From Burkholderiaceae bacterium (GTDB lineage: Bacteria; Pseudomonadota; Gammaproteobacteria; Burkholderiales; Burkholderiaceae_C), in assembly GCA_016790515.1 (NCBI GenBank), contig JAEUOY010000079.1, positions 1-64,000 of the forward strand: DNA of 64,000 nt, read 5' to 3'. The notes beneath the pieces were generated by a model. It saw only the letters and a list, made by a program, of their open reading frames with translations, was not told the origin of the DNA and ran no database searches. Positions 54,456 to 64,000 of this stretch are shown here, piece after piece. Each line of letters opens with the position of its first letter. Position 1 is the first letter of the stretch. The translations under genes and the position numbers were made by a program.

Positions 54456-56084
54456 CTAGGTCTGCCGCAGCCTGAAGCGCTGCAGCTTGCCGGTCTCGGT
54501 GCGCGGCAGGCCGCTGCGGAACTCGACGGCGCGCGGGTACTTGTACGGCGCGATGTTCGCCTTGACGTAGTCCTGCAGCGCCCGCGCGCAGGCCGCGTCG
54601 CCGGCCACGCCGGGCTTCAGCACCACGAAGGCCTTGACGACCTGGCCGCGCTCGTCGTCGGGCACGCCGATCACCGCGCATTCGGCGACGTCGGGATGGC
54701 GCAGCAGCATGTCCTCGACCTCGGGGCCGGCGATGTTGTAGCCGGCCGAGACGATCATGTCGTCGGTGCGCGACTGGTAGAAGAAGTAGCCGTCGGCGTC
54801 CTGCACATAGGCGTCGCCGGTGAGGTTCCAGCCGCCCTGCACGTACTGCGACTGGCGCGGGTCGTCGAGGTAGCGGCAGCCGGTCGGGCCCTTGACCGCC
54901 AGCCGGCCGACCTGCCCCGGCGGCAGCGGGTTCAAGCGCTCGTCGACGACGCAGGCGCGGTAGCCCGGGACGGCCTTTCCGGTGGCGCCGGGCCGCGCGG
55001 TCTGCTCGTCGGCCGAGATGAAGATGTGCAGCATCTCGGTGGCGCCGATGCCGTCGATCAGCTCGATCCCGGTGGCCTCGCGCCACAACGTGCGGGTGGC
55101 CGCCGGCAGCGCCTCGCCGGCCGAGACGCACTTGCGCAGCGTGCCGCCCTGCGGCTGCGACAGGCGGCGCTGCCGCGTGGCCTCGGCCATCGCCCGGTAC
55201 GAGGTCGGCGCGGTGAACAGCACGGTGGCGCGGTGGCGCGCGATGCCGTCGAGCAGGTCGGGCGGCGAGGCCTTGGCCAGCAGCACCGTCGCCGCGCCGA
55301 CATGCATCGGGAACAGCAGCAGCCCGCCCAGCCCGAAGGTGAAGGCCAGCGGCGGGCTGCCGATGAACACGTCGTCGGCGCCGGCGCGCAGCACATGCCG
55401 CGGGAAGCAGACGCAGGCCGCCATCACGTCGCGATGGCCGTGCATCGTGGCCTTGGGCTGGCCGGTGGTGCCCGAGGTGAAGGCCAGCAGGCAGATGTCG
55501 TCGGCCGCGGTGTCGACCGCCGCGAACCGGTCGCTCTGGCGCGCCATCCGCGCCTCGAGGCTGCATTCGGCCGTGGTGCCGAAATGGCGAACCTCACGCA
55601 GTGCCGGCGCGGCGGCCGCCGCCTGCGCCAGTTCGTCGGCCAGCGCCGCGTCGCACAGCGCGTGCGAGACCTGGGCCTTGTCGATGATCTGCGCCAGCTC
55701 CCGGGCGCGCAGCATCGGCATCGTGCCGACCGCGATGCCGCCGGCCATCACCACCGCGAACCAGCAGGCCGCCAGCATCGGCGAGTTGGCGGCGCGCAGC
55801 AGCACCCGGTTGCCGGGCACCAGGCCCATGTCCTGCACCAGCACGTTGGCGATGCGGTGGGCCCGGGACTGCAGCTCGGCATAGGTCCACGTCGTGCCGT
55901 CGGGCGCGATCAGGCAGCGGCGTTCGCCCCAGCCCTGCCCGATGCGCTTGTCGAGCAGCTCGGCCGCGCAGTTCAGCCGCCCGGGAAACTGCAGTTCGGG
56001 CAGCTCGAACAGGAACTCGGGCTGGTCGGCCGGCGCCGGCAGCCGGTCGCGGGCGAAGGTGTCGAGGTGGGCGGTGTAGGGCAT
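54456..56084 (-). CDS. 2-aminobenzoate-CoA ligase (aryl-CoA synthetase)
   Basis: 542 residues. AMP-dependent synthetase motifs: LAFTSGTTGQPKATMHGH, FTFGLGGLLLFPMHVGAA, GIGATEMLHIFISA, GDAYVQDADGYFFYQSRTDDMIVSAGYNIAGPEVE, and the catalytic Lys in LPRTETGKLQRFRL. It groups by eye with benzoate and 2-aminobenzoate CoA ligases. Its operon partner, the fused monooxygenase/reductase, acts on 2-aminobenzoyl-CoA, so anthranilate is the likely acid; salicylate is the alternative. Last gene of the operon. Confidence 0.88.
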   Translation of the reverse strand: MPYTAHLDTFARDRLPAPADQPEFLFELPELQFPGRLNCAAELLDKRIGQGWGERRCLIAPDGTTWTYAELQSRAHRIANVLVQDMGLVPGNRVLLRAANSPMLAACWFAVVMAGGIAVGTMPMLRARELAQIIDKAQVSHALCDAALADELAQAAAAAPALREVRHFGTTAECSLEARMARQSDRFAAVDTAADDICLLAFTSGTTGQPKATMHGHRDVMAACVCFPRHVLRAGADDVFIGSPPLAFTFGLGGLLLFPMHVGAATVLLAKASPPDLLDGIARHRATVLFTAPTSYRAMAEATRQRRLSQPQGGTLRKCVSAGEALPAATRTLWREATGIELIDGIGATEMLHIFISADEQTARPGATGKAVPGYRACVVDERLNPLPPGQVGRLAVKGPTGCRYLDDPRQSQYVQGGWNLTGDAYVQDADGYFFYQSRTDDMIVSAGYNIAGPEVEDMLLRHPDVAECAVIGVPDDERGQVVKAFVVLKPGVAGDAACARALQDYVKANIAPYKYPRAVEFRSGLPRTETGKLQRFRLRQT

Positions 56085-56096
56085 GGCTGGCGCGCC

Positions 56097-56489
56097 TCAG
56101 TCCGGGATCACCGCGGTGGCCTCGATCTCGACCCGCGCGCGGTCCTCGATCAGCGCGACGACCTGCACCGCGGTCATCGCGATGTCGAAGTGGCCGATGA
56201 TCTCGCGGAAGGCCTTGCCGACCTCGCGGCCGGCCGCCAGGTACTCGCGCTTGTCGACCACGTACCAGGTCATGCGCACGATGTGCTCGGGCCTGCCGCC
56301 GGCCTCGGCCAGCACGTCGACGATGTGCTGCAGCGCCTGGCGCGCCTGGGCCGCGAAGTCGTCGGTCTGGAACCGGCCCTGCGCGTCCCAGCCGATCATC
56401 CCGGCGATGAACACGGGGCGGCCGCGGGCCATGACACCGTTGGCATAGCCCTTGGGCCGCGGCCAGCCGGCCGGAAGCAGCGCTTGCAT
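56097..56489 (-). CDS. RidA/YjgF-family protein
   Basis: 130 residues. Family pattern: [27 protein letters not shown], then [40 protein letters not shown] and a terminal VEIEATAVI. RidA proteins hydrolyse reactive enamines or imines. In aromatic catabolic operons similar proteins deaminate ring-cleavage intermediates, which fits an aminobenzoyl-CoA pathway that must release ammonia. It sits between the hydratase (26 bp) and the ligase (12 bp). Confidence 0.9.
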   Translation of the reverse strand: MQALLPAGWPRPKGYANGVMARGRPVFIAGMIGWDAQGRFQTDDFAAQARQALQHIVDVLAEAGGRPEHIVRMTWYVVDKREYLAAGREVGKAFREIIGHFDIAMTAVQVVALIEDRARVEIEATAVIPD

Positions 56490-56515
56490 GGGGGGGTCTC
56501 CTCGGGACGGCGGCG

Positions 56516-57385
56516 TCAGTTGCCCTGGAACACCGGCCTGCGCTTCGCGACGAAGGCCTGGTAGGCGCGGTGGAAGTCCTGCGTCAGCATGCACAGCGCC
56601 TGGGCCTGGGCCTCGGCCTCGATCGCCTGCTCGATCGTCATCGCCCATTCCTGCTGCAGCATGGTCTTGGTGATGCCGTTGGCGAAGGTCGGCCCGGCGA
56701 CCAGCTCGGCGGCCATCGCCTGCGCGTCGGCCAGCACCGCCTCGGGCGTGCAGAGCCGGTTGAAGAAGCCCCAGCGCTCGCCCTCCTCGCCGCCCAGCGT
56801 GCGGCCGGTGTAGAGCAGTTCGCTGGCCCGGCCCTGGCCGACGATGCGCGGCAGCATCGCGCAGGCGCCCATGTCGCAGCCGGCCAGGCCGACGCGGTTG
56901 AACAGGAACGCGGTCTTGCTGCGCGCGGTGCCGAAGCGCAGGTCGGAGGCCATCGCGACGATCGCGCCGGCGCCGGCGCAGACGCCGTCGATCGCCGCGA
57001 CGATCGGCTGCGGACACGATCGCATGTTCTTCACCAGCTCGCCGGTCATGCGGGTGAACATCAGCAGCTCGGGCGCGCTCAGCCGGATCAGCGGGCCGAT
57101 GATCTCGTGCACGTCGCCGCCCGAGCAGAAGTTGCCGCCGGCGCCGGTGACCACCACCGCCTGCACGTCGTCGGCGAACTTCAGTGTCGCGAACAGGTCG
57201 CGCAGTTCGGCGTAGGCGGAAAAGGTCAGCGGGTTCTTGCGCTCGGGCCGGTTCAGCGTGACGGTGGCGACGCCGCCGGCGACCTGCCACTGGAAATGGG
57301 TCGCGCGGTGGTCGGCGAGCTGCAGGCGGTTGCCGGCGATCAGCGCCGGGTCGACGCGGTCGGGATCGGTGGGGGTGTCGTTCAT
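56516..57385 (-). CDS. Enoyl-CoA hydratase/isomerase family protein
   Basis: 289 residues. The crotonase fold is shown by [25 protein letters not shown], the oxyanion-hole [39 protein letters not shown] and [24 protein letters not shown]. The [11 protein letters not shown] variant is characteristic of hydratases found beside 2-aminobenzoyl-CoA monooxygenases. It probably hydrates or opens the non-aromatic ring-CoA product. It overlaps the MarR gene by 4 bp (ATGA). Confidence 0.88.
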   Translation of the reverse strand: MNDTPTDPDRVDPALIAGNRLQLADHRATHFQWQVAGGVATVTLNRPERKNPLTFSAYAELRDLFATLKFADDVQAVVVTGAGGNFCSGGDVHEIIGPLIRLSAPELLMFTRMTGELVKNMRSCPQPIVAAIDGVCAGAGAIVAMASDLRFGTARSKTAFLFNRVGLAGCDMGACAMLPRIVGQGRASELLYTGRTLGGEEGERWGFFNRLCTPEAVLADAQAMAAELVAGPTFANGITKTMLQQEWAMTIEQAIEAEAQAQALCMLTQDFHRAYQAFVAKRRPVFQGN

Positions 57386-57924
57386 GGGGTCTCGTCCAGG
57401 GGGTTGTCCTTCAGCCGGGTCAGGTGCGTCAGGTGCACGCGCAGCACGCCGAGCTGTGCGTGCAGCTGCTGCACCGCATGGGCGTCGAGCCCGGCGAACA
57501 GCTCGAGGATCCACTGCTCGTGCTCGGCGGCCATCGCCTCGAAGCCGCTGCGGCCGGCTTCGGTCAGCCGCACGATCCACGACCGGCGGTCGGTCGGGCT
57601 GCTCTCGCGCTGCACCAGGCCCTCGCGCTCGAGCTCGTCGGTCAGCCCGGTGACGTTGCCGCCGGTCACCATCAGCTGGCGCGACAGTTCGCTCATCTTC
57701 AGGCCCTGCGGCGCGCGGTGCAGCTGGGCCAGGTAGTCGAAGCGCGGCAGCGAGATGCCGAAGCGCAGCCGCAGCCGGCGGCGGATCTCGTCCTCGACCT
57801 GCGTCGTGGTGGCCAGCAGGCGCAGCCACAGCTTCAGCGCTGCGTGGTCGCCGCCTTCGGCGCGGGCCTCGTGGCCCAGGCCGTCGGCCTGGCTCAGCAG
57901 CGCACGGCTGGCGTCGGCGTTCAT
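57382..57924 (-). CDS. MarR-family regulator of the aminobenzoate operon
   Basis: 180 residues. Winged helix: [88 protein letters not shown]. Many MarR proteins in aromatic pathways respond to the aryl-CoA. It lies second in the operon, overlapping the genes before and after by 4 bp each, so it is autoregulated if the operator at 60307 is its site. Confidence 0.92.
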   Translation of the reverse strand: MNADASRALLSQADGLGHEARAEGGDHAALKLWLRLLATTTQVEDEIRRRLRLRFGISLPRFDYLAQLHRAPQGLKMSELSRQLMVTGGNVTGLTDELEREGLVQRESSPTDRRSWIVRLTEAGRSGFEAMAAEHEQWILELFAGLDAHAVQQLHAQLGVLRVHLTHLTRLKDNPLDETP

Positions 57925-60263
57925 GCCGGTTCGACCTTGGCCGGCGCGGCCGCGGCGCGCTCGCGGGCAAATCCCGCCTCGAGCTGGCTCTTGGCCGAGC
58001 GGTAAGGCTGCGGCCAGGCTATTGCCGTGTAGCCGATGCGCGCGGCCTCGGTCAGCGTCCAGGCCGGGTTGGCCAGGTGCGGCCGGGCGATCGCGCAGAG
58101 GTCGGCGCGGCCGGCGGCGATGATGCTGTTGACATGGTCGGCCTCGCTGATCGCGCCGACCGCGATCGTCGCGATGCCCGCTTCCTGGCGGATGCGGTCG
58201 GCGAACGGCGTCTGGTACATGCGGCCGTAGGTCGGCTGCTGGGCGGCGCTGACCTGGCCCGACGAGCAGTCGATCATGTCGGCGCCCGCGGCCTTGAACG
58301 CGCGGGCGATTTCCACCGCGTCGGCCGGCGTGGTGCCGCCGGCCATCCAGTCGTGCGCCGAGATCCGCACCGACATCGGCCGCTCGACCGGCCAGGCCTC
58401 GCGCACCGCGGCAAACACCGCCAGCGGGAAGCGCAGCCGGTTGGCCAGCGAGCCGCCGAACTCGTCGCCGCGCCGGTTGGTCAGCGGCGAGATGAAGCTC
58501 GACAGCAGGTAGCCGTGGGCGCAGTGCAGCTCGAGCCAGTCGAAGCCGGCGTCGGCGGCGCGGCGGGTGGCGGCGACGAAGTCGGCAGTGATGCGCGCCA
58601 TGTCCTCGTGGGTCATCGCGTGCGGCACGGCACCCTCGGGCAGGTACGGCACCGGCGACGCGGCCAGCAGCGGCCAGTTGTCGTCGTCCAGCGCCCGGTC
58701 GGCGCCCGCCCCCTGCCAGGGCACCTGGGTCGAACCCTTGGGCCCGGCATGGCCCAGCTGAATGCCGATGCGGGCGTCGCTGTCGGTGTGCACGAAGTCG
58801 ACGATGCGCCGCCAGGCGTCGCGCTGGTGGTCGTTCCACAGCCCCGGGCAGCCCGGCGTGATGCGCGCGTCGGCCGAGGTGCAGGTCATCTCGGCCATCA
58901 CCAGCGCGGCCCCGCCCATCGCCCGTGCGCCCAGGTGCATCAGGTGGTAGTCGCCGGGCACGCCGTCCTGGCAAAGGTACTGCGCCATCGGCGAGACGAC
59001 GACGCGGTTCTTCAGCGTGAGGCCGCGCACCGTCAGCGGCGTGAACATCGGCGGCGGCGCCGGCTGGTCGTCGGCCACGTTCAGCCCGGCGCGGCGGGCG
59101 AACCAGCGCTCGAAGCCGCCCAGCCAGCGCGCGTCGCGCAGCCGCAGGTTCTCGTGGCTGATGCGCTGGCTGCGGGTGAGCATCGAGTACATGAACTGCG
59201 CTCCGTCGAGCTGGTCGCAGTAGCGCTCGCCGCAGACCTCGAACCACTCCATCGCGTTCCAGGCGGCGTTCTGCAGCCGCAGCACGTCGATGCGGCGCAG
59301 CGCCTGGTAGCGCTGCAGCACCGCGGGCAGCGAGTCGGCGCCGTGGCCGGCCTCGTGCAGCAGGCCGGCCAGTTCGATCGCATCCTCGATCGCCAGCTTG
59401 GTGCCCGAGCCGATCGCGAAGTGCGCGGTGTGCACCGCGTCGCCCATCAGCACGACATGGCTGCGACCGTTGAAGAACGACCACTGCGCGCAGCTCACGC
59501 GCTGGAAGTTCAGCCAGGCCGAGCCGCGCAGGTGGCGCGCGTTGCTCAGCAGCGGCTGGCCCTGCAGGTTGGCGGCGAACAGCCGTTCGCAGAAGGCGAT
59601 CGACTGCGCGGTGTCGGCCTGGTCCAGTCCGTGCGCCTTCCAGACCGGTTCGGGGCATTCGACGATGAAGGTCGAGGTCTGTTCGTCGAACTTGTAGATG
59701 TGGGCCTGGAACCAGCCGTGCTCGGTCTTCTCGAACAGGAAGGTGAAGGCGTCGTACAGCCGCCTGGTGCCCAGCCAGATGTAGCGGTTGGGCCGGGTCA
59801 CGATGTCGGGCTGGAAGACCTCGGCGTGGGTGCTGCGCACCCGCGAGTTGATGCCGTCGCTGGCGATCACCAGGTCGGCATCGGGATAGTCGGCATCGCT
59901 CCCTGCCTCGCACTCGAACACCAGTTCGACGCCCAGCGCCTCGCAGCGCGCCTGCAGGATGTTGAGCAGCCGCTTGCGGCCGATGCCGACGAAGCCGTGG
60001 CCGCCCGAGCGGATCACCTGGCCCTTGAAGTGCAGCTCGATGTCGTCCCAGTGGTTGAAGGCCTGCTCGATCTCGGCGGCGGTGACCGGGTCGCAGCGCC
60101 GCATGTTGTCCATCGTCGCGTCGCTGAACACCACGCCCCAGCCGAAGGTGTCGTAGGGCTTGTTGCGCTCGACCACGGTGATGTGGTGCGCCGGGTGGCG
60201 CAGCTTCATCAGCAGGCCGAAGTACAGGCCGGCGGGGCCGCCGCCGATGCAGACGATCTTCAT
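57921..60263 (-). CDS. 2-aminobenzoyl-CoA monooxygenase/reductase (or salicylyl-CoA 5-hydroxylase), bifunctional
   Basis: 780 residues, two fused flavoenzymes. Residues 1 to about 390: a class A FAD monooxygenase ([65 protein letters not shown]). Residues about 400-770: an old-yellow-enzyme FMN domain ([83 protein letters not shown]). This fusion is typical of ACMR of the CoA-dependent anthranilate pathway and its salicylyl-CoA relatives. It hydroxylates and reduces the ring of the aryl-CoA. ATG 60263 is preferred over an artefactual extension to 60344. First gene of the operon. Confidence 0.92.
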   Translation of the reverse strand: MKIVCIGGGPAGLYFGLLMKLRHPAHHITVVERNKPYDTFGWGVVFSDATMDNMRRCDPVTAAEIEQAFNHWDDIELHFKGQVIRSGGHGFVGIGRKRLLNILQARCEALGVELVFECEAGSDADYPDADLVIASDGINSRVRSTHAEVFQPDIVTRPNRYIWLGTRRLYDAFTFLFEKTEHGWFQAHIYKFDEQTSTFIVECPEPVWKAHGLDQADTAQSIAFCERLFAANLQGQPLLSNARHLRGSAWLNFQRVSCAQWSFFNGRSHVVLMGDAVHTAHFAIGSGTKLAIEDAIELAGLLHEAGHGADSLPAVLQRYQALRRIDVLRLQNAAWNAMEWFEVCGERYCDQLDGAQFMYSMLTRSQRISHENLRLRDARWLGGFERWFARRAGLNVADDQPAPPPMFTPLTVRGLTLKNRVVVSPMAQYLCQDGVPGDYHLMHLGARAMGGAALVMAEMTCTSADARITPGCPGLWNDHQRDAWRRIVDFVHTDSDARIGIQLGHAGPKGSTQVPWQGAGADRALDDDNWPLLAASPVPYLPEGAVPHAMTHEDMARITADFVAATRRAADAGFDWLELHCAHGYLLSSFISPLTNRRGDEFGGSLANRLRFPLAVFAAVREAWPVERPMSVRISAHDWMAGGTTPADAVEIARAFKAAGADMIDCSSGQVSAAQQPTYGRMYQTPFADRIRQEAGIATIAVGAISEADHVNSIIAAGRADLCAIARPHLANPAWTLTEAARIGYTAIAWPQPYRSAKSQLEAGFARERAAAAPAKVEPA

Positions 60264-60306
60264 GCGCGCTCCAGCACACCGGCGGGCTGCCGGCAGGCGA
60301 TCGATG

Positions 60307-60327
60307 AGGAGTAAATACTTTACTCCT
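60307..60327. promoter_or_regulatory. MarR operator candidate
   Basis: A perfect inverted repeat: arms AGGAGTAAA and TTTACTCCT separated by TAC. It lies 44 bp upstream of the monooxygenase/reductase start, in an AT-rich patch that should be the promoter. Its size and symmetry suit a MarR dimer, and the only regulator in the operon is MarR-type. Confidence 0.72.
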
Positions 60328-60385
60328 AAACAATCTGCCGTCAAGCCGGGACGGGCCCTGGGGCCCGATCAGCGGGCCCGCCGAT

Positions 60386-61435
60386 TCACACCGGTTCGAC
60401 CGTCACCGCCACCACCGGCGGTGCCAGACCGCCGCCGCGGATCACGCCGCGCAGCGGCGCCACGTCGCCGTAGTCGCGGCCCCAGGCCAGCGTGACATGG
60501 TCCTGGCCGGCGCCGATGTCGTTGGTCGGGTCCAGCGCCACCCAGCCGTGCAGCGGGCACCACACCGCCACCCAGGCATGGCTGGCGTCGGCGCCGACCA
60601 GCCGCGGCTGGCCCTCGGGCGGGTGGGTCAACAGGTAGCCGCTGACATAGCGCGCGGCCAGCCCCAGGCTGCGCATCGCGCCGATCATCAGGTGGGCGAA
60701 GTCCTGGCACACGCCCTGCCCCTGCTCCAGCGCCTGCAGCGCGTTGGTGGCGACGTCGGTCGCCTGCGGTTCGTAGTCGATGCGCTGGTGGATGCGGCCC
60801 ATCAGCGCCCATGCGGCTTCGAGCAGCGGCCGGCCGGGCTCGAACAGGTCGCGCGCAAACGCTGCCAGCCGGGCGTGCTGCGGCGCGAAGTGGCTGGGCA
60901 GCACGAACTCGACCGCGTCGGGCTGGGTGACGCCGGCCCGGTAGCGCAGCGCCTGGGCGGCTTCCTCCCAGGGCGGGCTGTGTTCGGCGTCGAACCGTGG
61001 CGGCACCGCCAGCAGCACCTGGAAGCGGCTGGTCACCGTCAGCCGGTCGTGCACCCGCGAATGGCTGAAGCCGTGACGCCAGTTGCCGAACACGTCGCGG
61101 CTTTCCTGCACCGCGGTGTCGGGCTCGGGGTCGATCTGCAGCGCCCAGCGCTGCACCTGCTGCAGTTCGGTGTCGCGCGGCCGCAGCCAGGCGCTGTGGT
61201 GCGCCACCTCCACCGGGGTGTCGTAGTCGTAGCGGGTCTCGTGGGTCACCGCCAGCAGGCGCGGCAGCAGCGGCCGGACCTCGCGCGCGTTGCTCGCCCT
61301 GCTCGCGCCGGCCGTCGGTGGTGGTGCCGGTGGCGGCGCCTGCGGTGGCGCTGCAGACTGGGTCTGGGTCTGATGCGGTGCGGGGCCGTCCGCGTCGGGG
61401 CCCGGGTCGCGCGCGACCGCCGGCGGTTGGTTCAT
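60386..61435 (-). CDS. Transglutaminase-like cysteine peptidase-fold protein
   Basis: 349 residues. A Pro/Ala/Gln-rich N-terminus is followed by the bacterial transglutaminase N-terminal domain (LLAVTHETRYDYDTPVEVAHHSAWLRPRD) and the transglutaminase core with the full triad: Cys in GQGVCQDFAHLMIGAMR, His in ADASHAWVAVWCPLHGW, Asp in VALDPTND. It overlaps the ATP-grasp gene upstream by 4 bp (ATGA). The pair is widely conserved in Proteobacteria and is thought to make or cleave peptide-like amide bonds; the substrate is unknown. Confidence 0.9.
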   Translation of the reverse strand: MNQPPAVARDPGPDADGPAPHQTQTQSAAPPQAPPPAPPPTAGASRASNAREVRPLLPRLLAVTHETRYDYDTPVEVAHHSAWLRPRDTELQQVQRWALQIDPEPDTAVQESRDVFGNWRHGFSHSRVHDRLTVTSRFQVLLAVPPRFDAEHSPPWEEAAQALRYRAGVTQPDAVEFVLPSHFAPQHARLAAFARDLFEPGRPLLEAAWALMGRIHQRIDYEPQATDVATNALQALEQGQGVCQDFAHLMIGAMRSLGLAARYVSGYLLTHPPEGQPRLVGADASHAWVAVWCPLHGWVALDPTNDIGAGQDHVTLAWGRDYGDVAPLRGVIRGGGLAPPVVAVTVEPV

Positions 61436-64000
61436 TGCCACACCGTCCGGTCGGGCGAAGCGACGTGGGCGAACAGGTGGCGCCCGACCTCGTCGGACAG
61501 GTTGCGCGCAGCGGCGCTGCAGTCGCGCAGGCGGCCGATCAGCTCGGCGTGGCATCCCTCGGCATCGGGGCGGGCCAATGCCGCCAGCGGCCAGTGCTGG
61601 GGCTCGGGCAGTCCGGCGGTCACCGCCTGCGCCCAGTCGGCGTCCTGGCGCGCCAGCTTGCGCAGGCGGTCACGCATCGTCCGCGCGACCCAGGCCAGGC
61701 TGCGCGGGTTGTCGGTGTCGGCCACCACCAGGTGCAGCAGCGGCAGCACCTCGCGCCGGCCCTGGAACTGCGCGCGGTAGGTGATCACGCTGTCGAACAG
61801 GCCCAGCAGCAGGTCGAAGCCGTCGTCGGCCTCGTGCACCTTCAGCTCGAAGCCCAGCGCCAGCGCGTGCGAGAGCATGTGCAGCCGCTCGATCTGGCGG
61901 CCCACGCTGAGCAGGCGCCAGCCGTCGTCGCGGGTCATGCGGTCGGTCTGGGCGCCGGTGATCGCGGCCAGGTGGGTGGCGGCGCGGCCCAGCACGCCCA
62001 GCACGTCGGGCGCCGGCGCGGTGCCCTCGCCCAGTGCCAGCACCACCGACAGGTGCTGCTCGAAATGGTCGTCGACCTCCTGGATCAGCTTCCAGTGCTC
62101 GGGCGACAGGCGCTCGCGCAGCGTCTGTGCACATTGCCGAAGGCTGCGCAGGTTGTGCGCGACGCTGGTGGTGCGGCTGGGGTGAGGGCTGGACGCGGCC
62201 ACCGCGCCGCCTGCGCCCGGCCGGTCGACGGCCAGGCCGTTGAGCAGCGCCCGCTCGAAGACCCGCGGCGCCTTCTGCAGCGCGGGCACGCCAGGCCCGA
62301 TCAGGCCATGGAAGCGGGCCAGCCGGTCGAGCAGCCTGAGCACCGGCTCGCTGGCATCGTGCAGGCTCTCCAGCATCACGCGCACCAGGCGCACCGAGTT
62401 CTCGGCGCGCTCGGTGTAGCGGCCCAGCCAGAACAGGTTCTCCGCCGCCCGGCTGGTGACGGTGCGATGCCAGCCGGCCAGCTCGTCGGCGGTCAGTGGC
62501 ATCGGCAGCAGCGAGGTCTGGTCGACCACGCCGCGGGTGATGACCCAGGTGTCGACGCTGGAGCTGCCATGCTGCATCGACAACCAGGGGTCGTGCTGGC
62601 CGGCCCCCTGCTCATGGTCGCGCCCGGCCACCCGCGTCAGCGCGCCCGGCAGCACCCGCCAGCCGCCGGCGCCATCGGCCAGCGCGAACACCCGCAGCAC
62701 CGCGGCGCGCGGATGCAGCTGGCCGCCGACCCAGACCGGCGTCTCGCTGGGGCGCACCCGGGCCTGCAGCGTGTAGGCGGCCGGCTGCTCGTCGATACGT
62801 TCGGCCAACGACTCCTGCTCGGCGTCGGACAGTTGGGCCACCACCCGGGGGCCGAAGCCGCTGTCGGGGAAGGTCGGCGCGGCGACGAACTCGGCCAGCC
62901 GGCTGCGCTGCGCACGCCACACCGCCGCCTCGCCGCACCACCAGCTGGTCGATGCCGGCAGCAGCAGGTCCTCGTCCAGCAGGCGCTCGGCCACGCCGGG
63001 CCAGAAGGCGGCCAGGCCCGGGCTTTCGAGCACGCCGGCGCCGGGCGCGTTGGCCATCACCACCTCGCCGGCGCGCATCGCCTGCAGCAGGCCGGGCACG
63101 CCCAGCTGCGAATCGGGGCGCAGCTCCAGCGGGTCGAGGAACTCGTCGTCGACCCGGCGCAGCAGCACATGCACCTGCTCCAGGCCGTGCAGCGTCTTCA
63201 GGAAGAGCTTGTTGCCGCGCACCGTCAGGTCGCTGCCCTCGACCAGCGTGATGCCCAGGTAGCGGGCCAGGAACACCTGCTCGAAGTAGGTCTCGTTCAG
63301 CGGCCCCGGGGTCATCAGCACGATGCGGCTGCGTTCACCGGCCGGGCTGGCGCGCATCAGGCCGTCGAGCAGGGTGCGGAAGGTGGCGGCCAGGCGCTGC
63401 ACATGCAGCCCGGCGAACTGGTCGTGGAACTGCGGCGCGATGATCAGCCGGTTCTCGAGCAGGTAGCCCAGCCCGGACGGTGCCTGCAGGCGCTGCGCCA
63501 GCAGGCGGAAACTGCCGTCCGGCGAGCGCGCGAGATCGAACGCGGCGATGTGCAGGCCCTGGCCCTGTCCACTCGCGCCGGCCGGCCAGACGCCGTGGGC
63601 CGGCCGCAGGTACTGCGGGTGGGCGAAGATCAGCGACGCCGGCAGCAGCGCATCGCGCAGCAGCGTCTGCGCACCGTAGATGTCGGCCAGCGTCGCCGCC
63701 ATCAGCCGGGCGCGCTGCAGCACGCCGGCCTCGATCGCGGCCCATTCCTGCGGCTGCACGATGAACGGCAGCAGTTCCAGCGGCCAGGGGCGGCTGCTGT
63801 GCTCGGCATAGACGTTGTAGGTGGCGCCGTCCTCGCGCACCCGGTGCTGCACCCGCAGCGCGCGTGCGCCGAGATCGGCCCAGCCGGCGGTGCCCAGCGT
63901 GTTGAAGAAGGCCTGCCAGTGCGGCGCCGGCGGGTGGCCCGCCGCCGCAGCCGTGCCCGCGGCGGCGGCGCTCCATTCGTCGAAATGCCCGGGCGTGGCA
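61432..64000 (-). CDS. Circularly permuted ATP-grasp/alpha-E fusion protein (5' end outside window)
   Basis: At least 855 residues; the frame stays open to the right edge, so an internal Met at 63852 should not be taken as start. First half: circularly permuted ATP-grasp (YNVYAEHSSRPWPLELLPFIV, LLRDALLPASLIFAHPQYLRP, RSRIVLMTPGPLNETYFEQVFLARYLGITLVEGSDLTVRGNKLFLKTL, QLGVPGLLQAMRAGEVVMANAPGAG). Second half: alpha-E helical domain (TSRAAENLFWLGRYTERAENSVRLVRVML). The family is expected to form amide bonds with ATP. It is coupled with the transglutaminase-like gene. Confidence 0.92.
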   Translation of the reverse strand, partial: ATPGHFDEWSAAAAGTAAAAGHPPAPHWQAFFNTLGTAGWADLGARALRVQHRVREDGATYNVYAEHSSRPWPLELLPFIVQPQEWAAIEAGVLQRARLMAATLADIYGAQTLLRDALLPASLIFAHPQYLRPAHGVWPAGASGQGQGLHIAAFDLARSPDGSFRLLAQRLQAPSGLGYLLENRLIIAPQFHDQFAGLHVQRLAATFRTLLDGLMRASPAGERSRIVLMTPGPLNETYFEQVFLARYLGITLVEGSDLTVRGNKLFLKTLHGLEQVHVLLRRVDDEFLDPLELRPDSQLGVPGLLQAMRAGEVVMANAPGAGVLESPGLAAFWPGVAERLLDEDLLLPASTSWWCGEAAVWRAQRSRLAEFVAAPTFPDSGFGPRVVAQLSDAEQESLAERIDEQPAAYTLQARVRPSETPVWVGGQLHPRAAVLRVFALADGAGGWRVLPGALTRVAGRDHEQGAGQHDPWLSMQHGSSSVDTWVITRGVVDQTSLLPMPLTADELAGWHRTVTSRAAENLFWLGRYTERAENSVRLVRVMLESLHDASEPVLRLLDRLARFHGLIGPGVPALQKAPRVFERALLNGLAVDRPGAGGAVAASSPHPSRTTSVAHNLRSLRQCAQTLRERLSPEHWKLIQEVDDHFEQHLSVVLALGEGTAPAPDVLGVLGRAATHLAAITGAQTDRMTRDDGWRLLSVGRQIERLHMLSHALALGFELKVHEADDGFDLLLGLFDSVITYRAQFQGRREVLPLLHLVVADTDNPRSLAWVARTMRDRLRKLARQDADWAQAVTAGLPEPQHWPLAALARPDAEGCHAELIGRLRDCSAAARNLSDEVGRHLFAHVASPDRTVWQ

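Noticed and set aside
56570-57736. Plus-strand frame opposite the hydratase and MarR genes, and similar ones to 60314
   Set aside because: Antisense shadows of the catabolic operon; no start sites or motifs.

Overview
The window (about 70% G+C, genes packed with 4-bp ATGA/GTGA/TTGA overlaps, many GTG and TTG starts) looks like the chromosome of a betaproteobacterium of the order Burkholderiales, probably of the Rubrivivax/Leptothrix type. Supporting signs are a recCBD operon, a PEP-CTERM protein, a DctQM-type TRAP transporter and a CoA-dependent 2-aminobenzoate pathway. No rRNA, tRNA or CRISPR array was seen.

Layout. 1-7501 (+): the end of a beta-propeller-like, probably exported protein, followed by four genes that look like one export machine: a GAF-like/HlyD fusion, a PqqD-like/M50 protease/HlyD fusion, a short SecA-like ATPase and a second HlyD-type adaptor. 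7514-9705 (-): thiol dioxygenase plus a four-domain rhodanese. 9801-11072 (-): DUF4397 lipoprotein. 11156-20303 (+): recC-recB-recD, then dodecin. 20573-24794 (-): dusA-mtnP-mtnA-D-threonine-aldolase-like gene, a methionine-salvage cluster.

25151-34103 is a bidirectional zinc-acquisition region around a Zur-like palindrome (30092-30109). To the left run a frameshifted aztD-like metallochaperone, a His-rich beta-barrel protein, a metal-binding protein, a permease and a COG0523 GTPase. To the right run a Fur/Zur regulator, a 29-residue membrane peptide, an ABC ATPase, a permease, a second binding protein, a ZrgA-like protein and a broken ABC ATPase. Only one intact ATPase serves two permeases and two binding proteins. 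34104-35276 is decayed and contains an IS3-type remnant. 35277-43946 is a divergent hexuronate regulon: KDG-kinase-like, Zn-dehydrogenase, mannonate dehydratase and GntR on one side; fructuronate-reductase-like, TRAP binding protein and DctQM fusion on the other. Two identical 14-bp operator candidates lie between them.

43947-44640 is debris with a second IS-end remnant. LysR and TauE/SafE genes follow, divergently arranged, then a broken MbcA/ParS-type antitoxin, a small exported protein and DEAD-box helicase DbpA. 49519-54316 (-) is the most unusual locus: a PEP-CTERM protein with 16 tandem repeats of about 17 residues, translationally coupled to a SPINDLY-type O-GlcNAc transferase and then to a TPR-radical-SAM protein. 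I infer a substrate with its own glycosylating and radical-modifying enzymes. 54456-60263 (-) is a 2-aminobenzoate (or salicylate) CoA catabolic operon with a MarR regulator and a perfect inverted repeat at its promoter. The window ends with a transglutaminase-like protein and a circularly permuted ATP-grasp/alpha-E protein that runs off the right edge.

Several genes between 25 and 47 kb each appear to lack a single base. These may be true pseudogenes or sequence errors; the sequence alone cannot decide.
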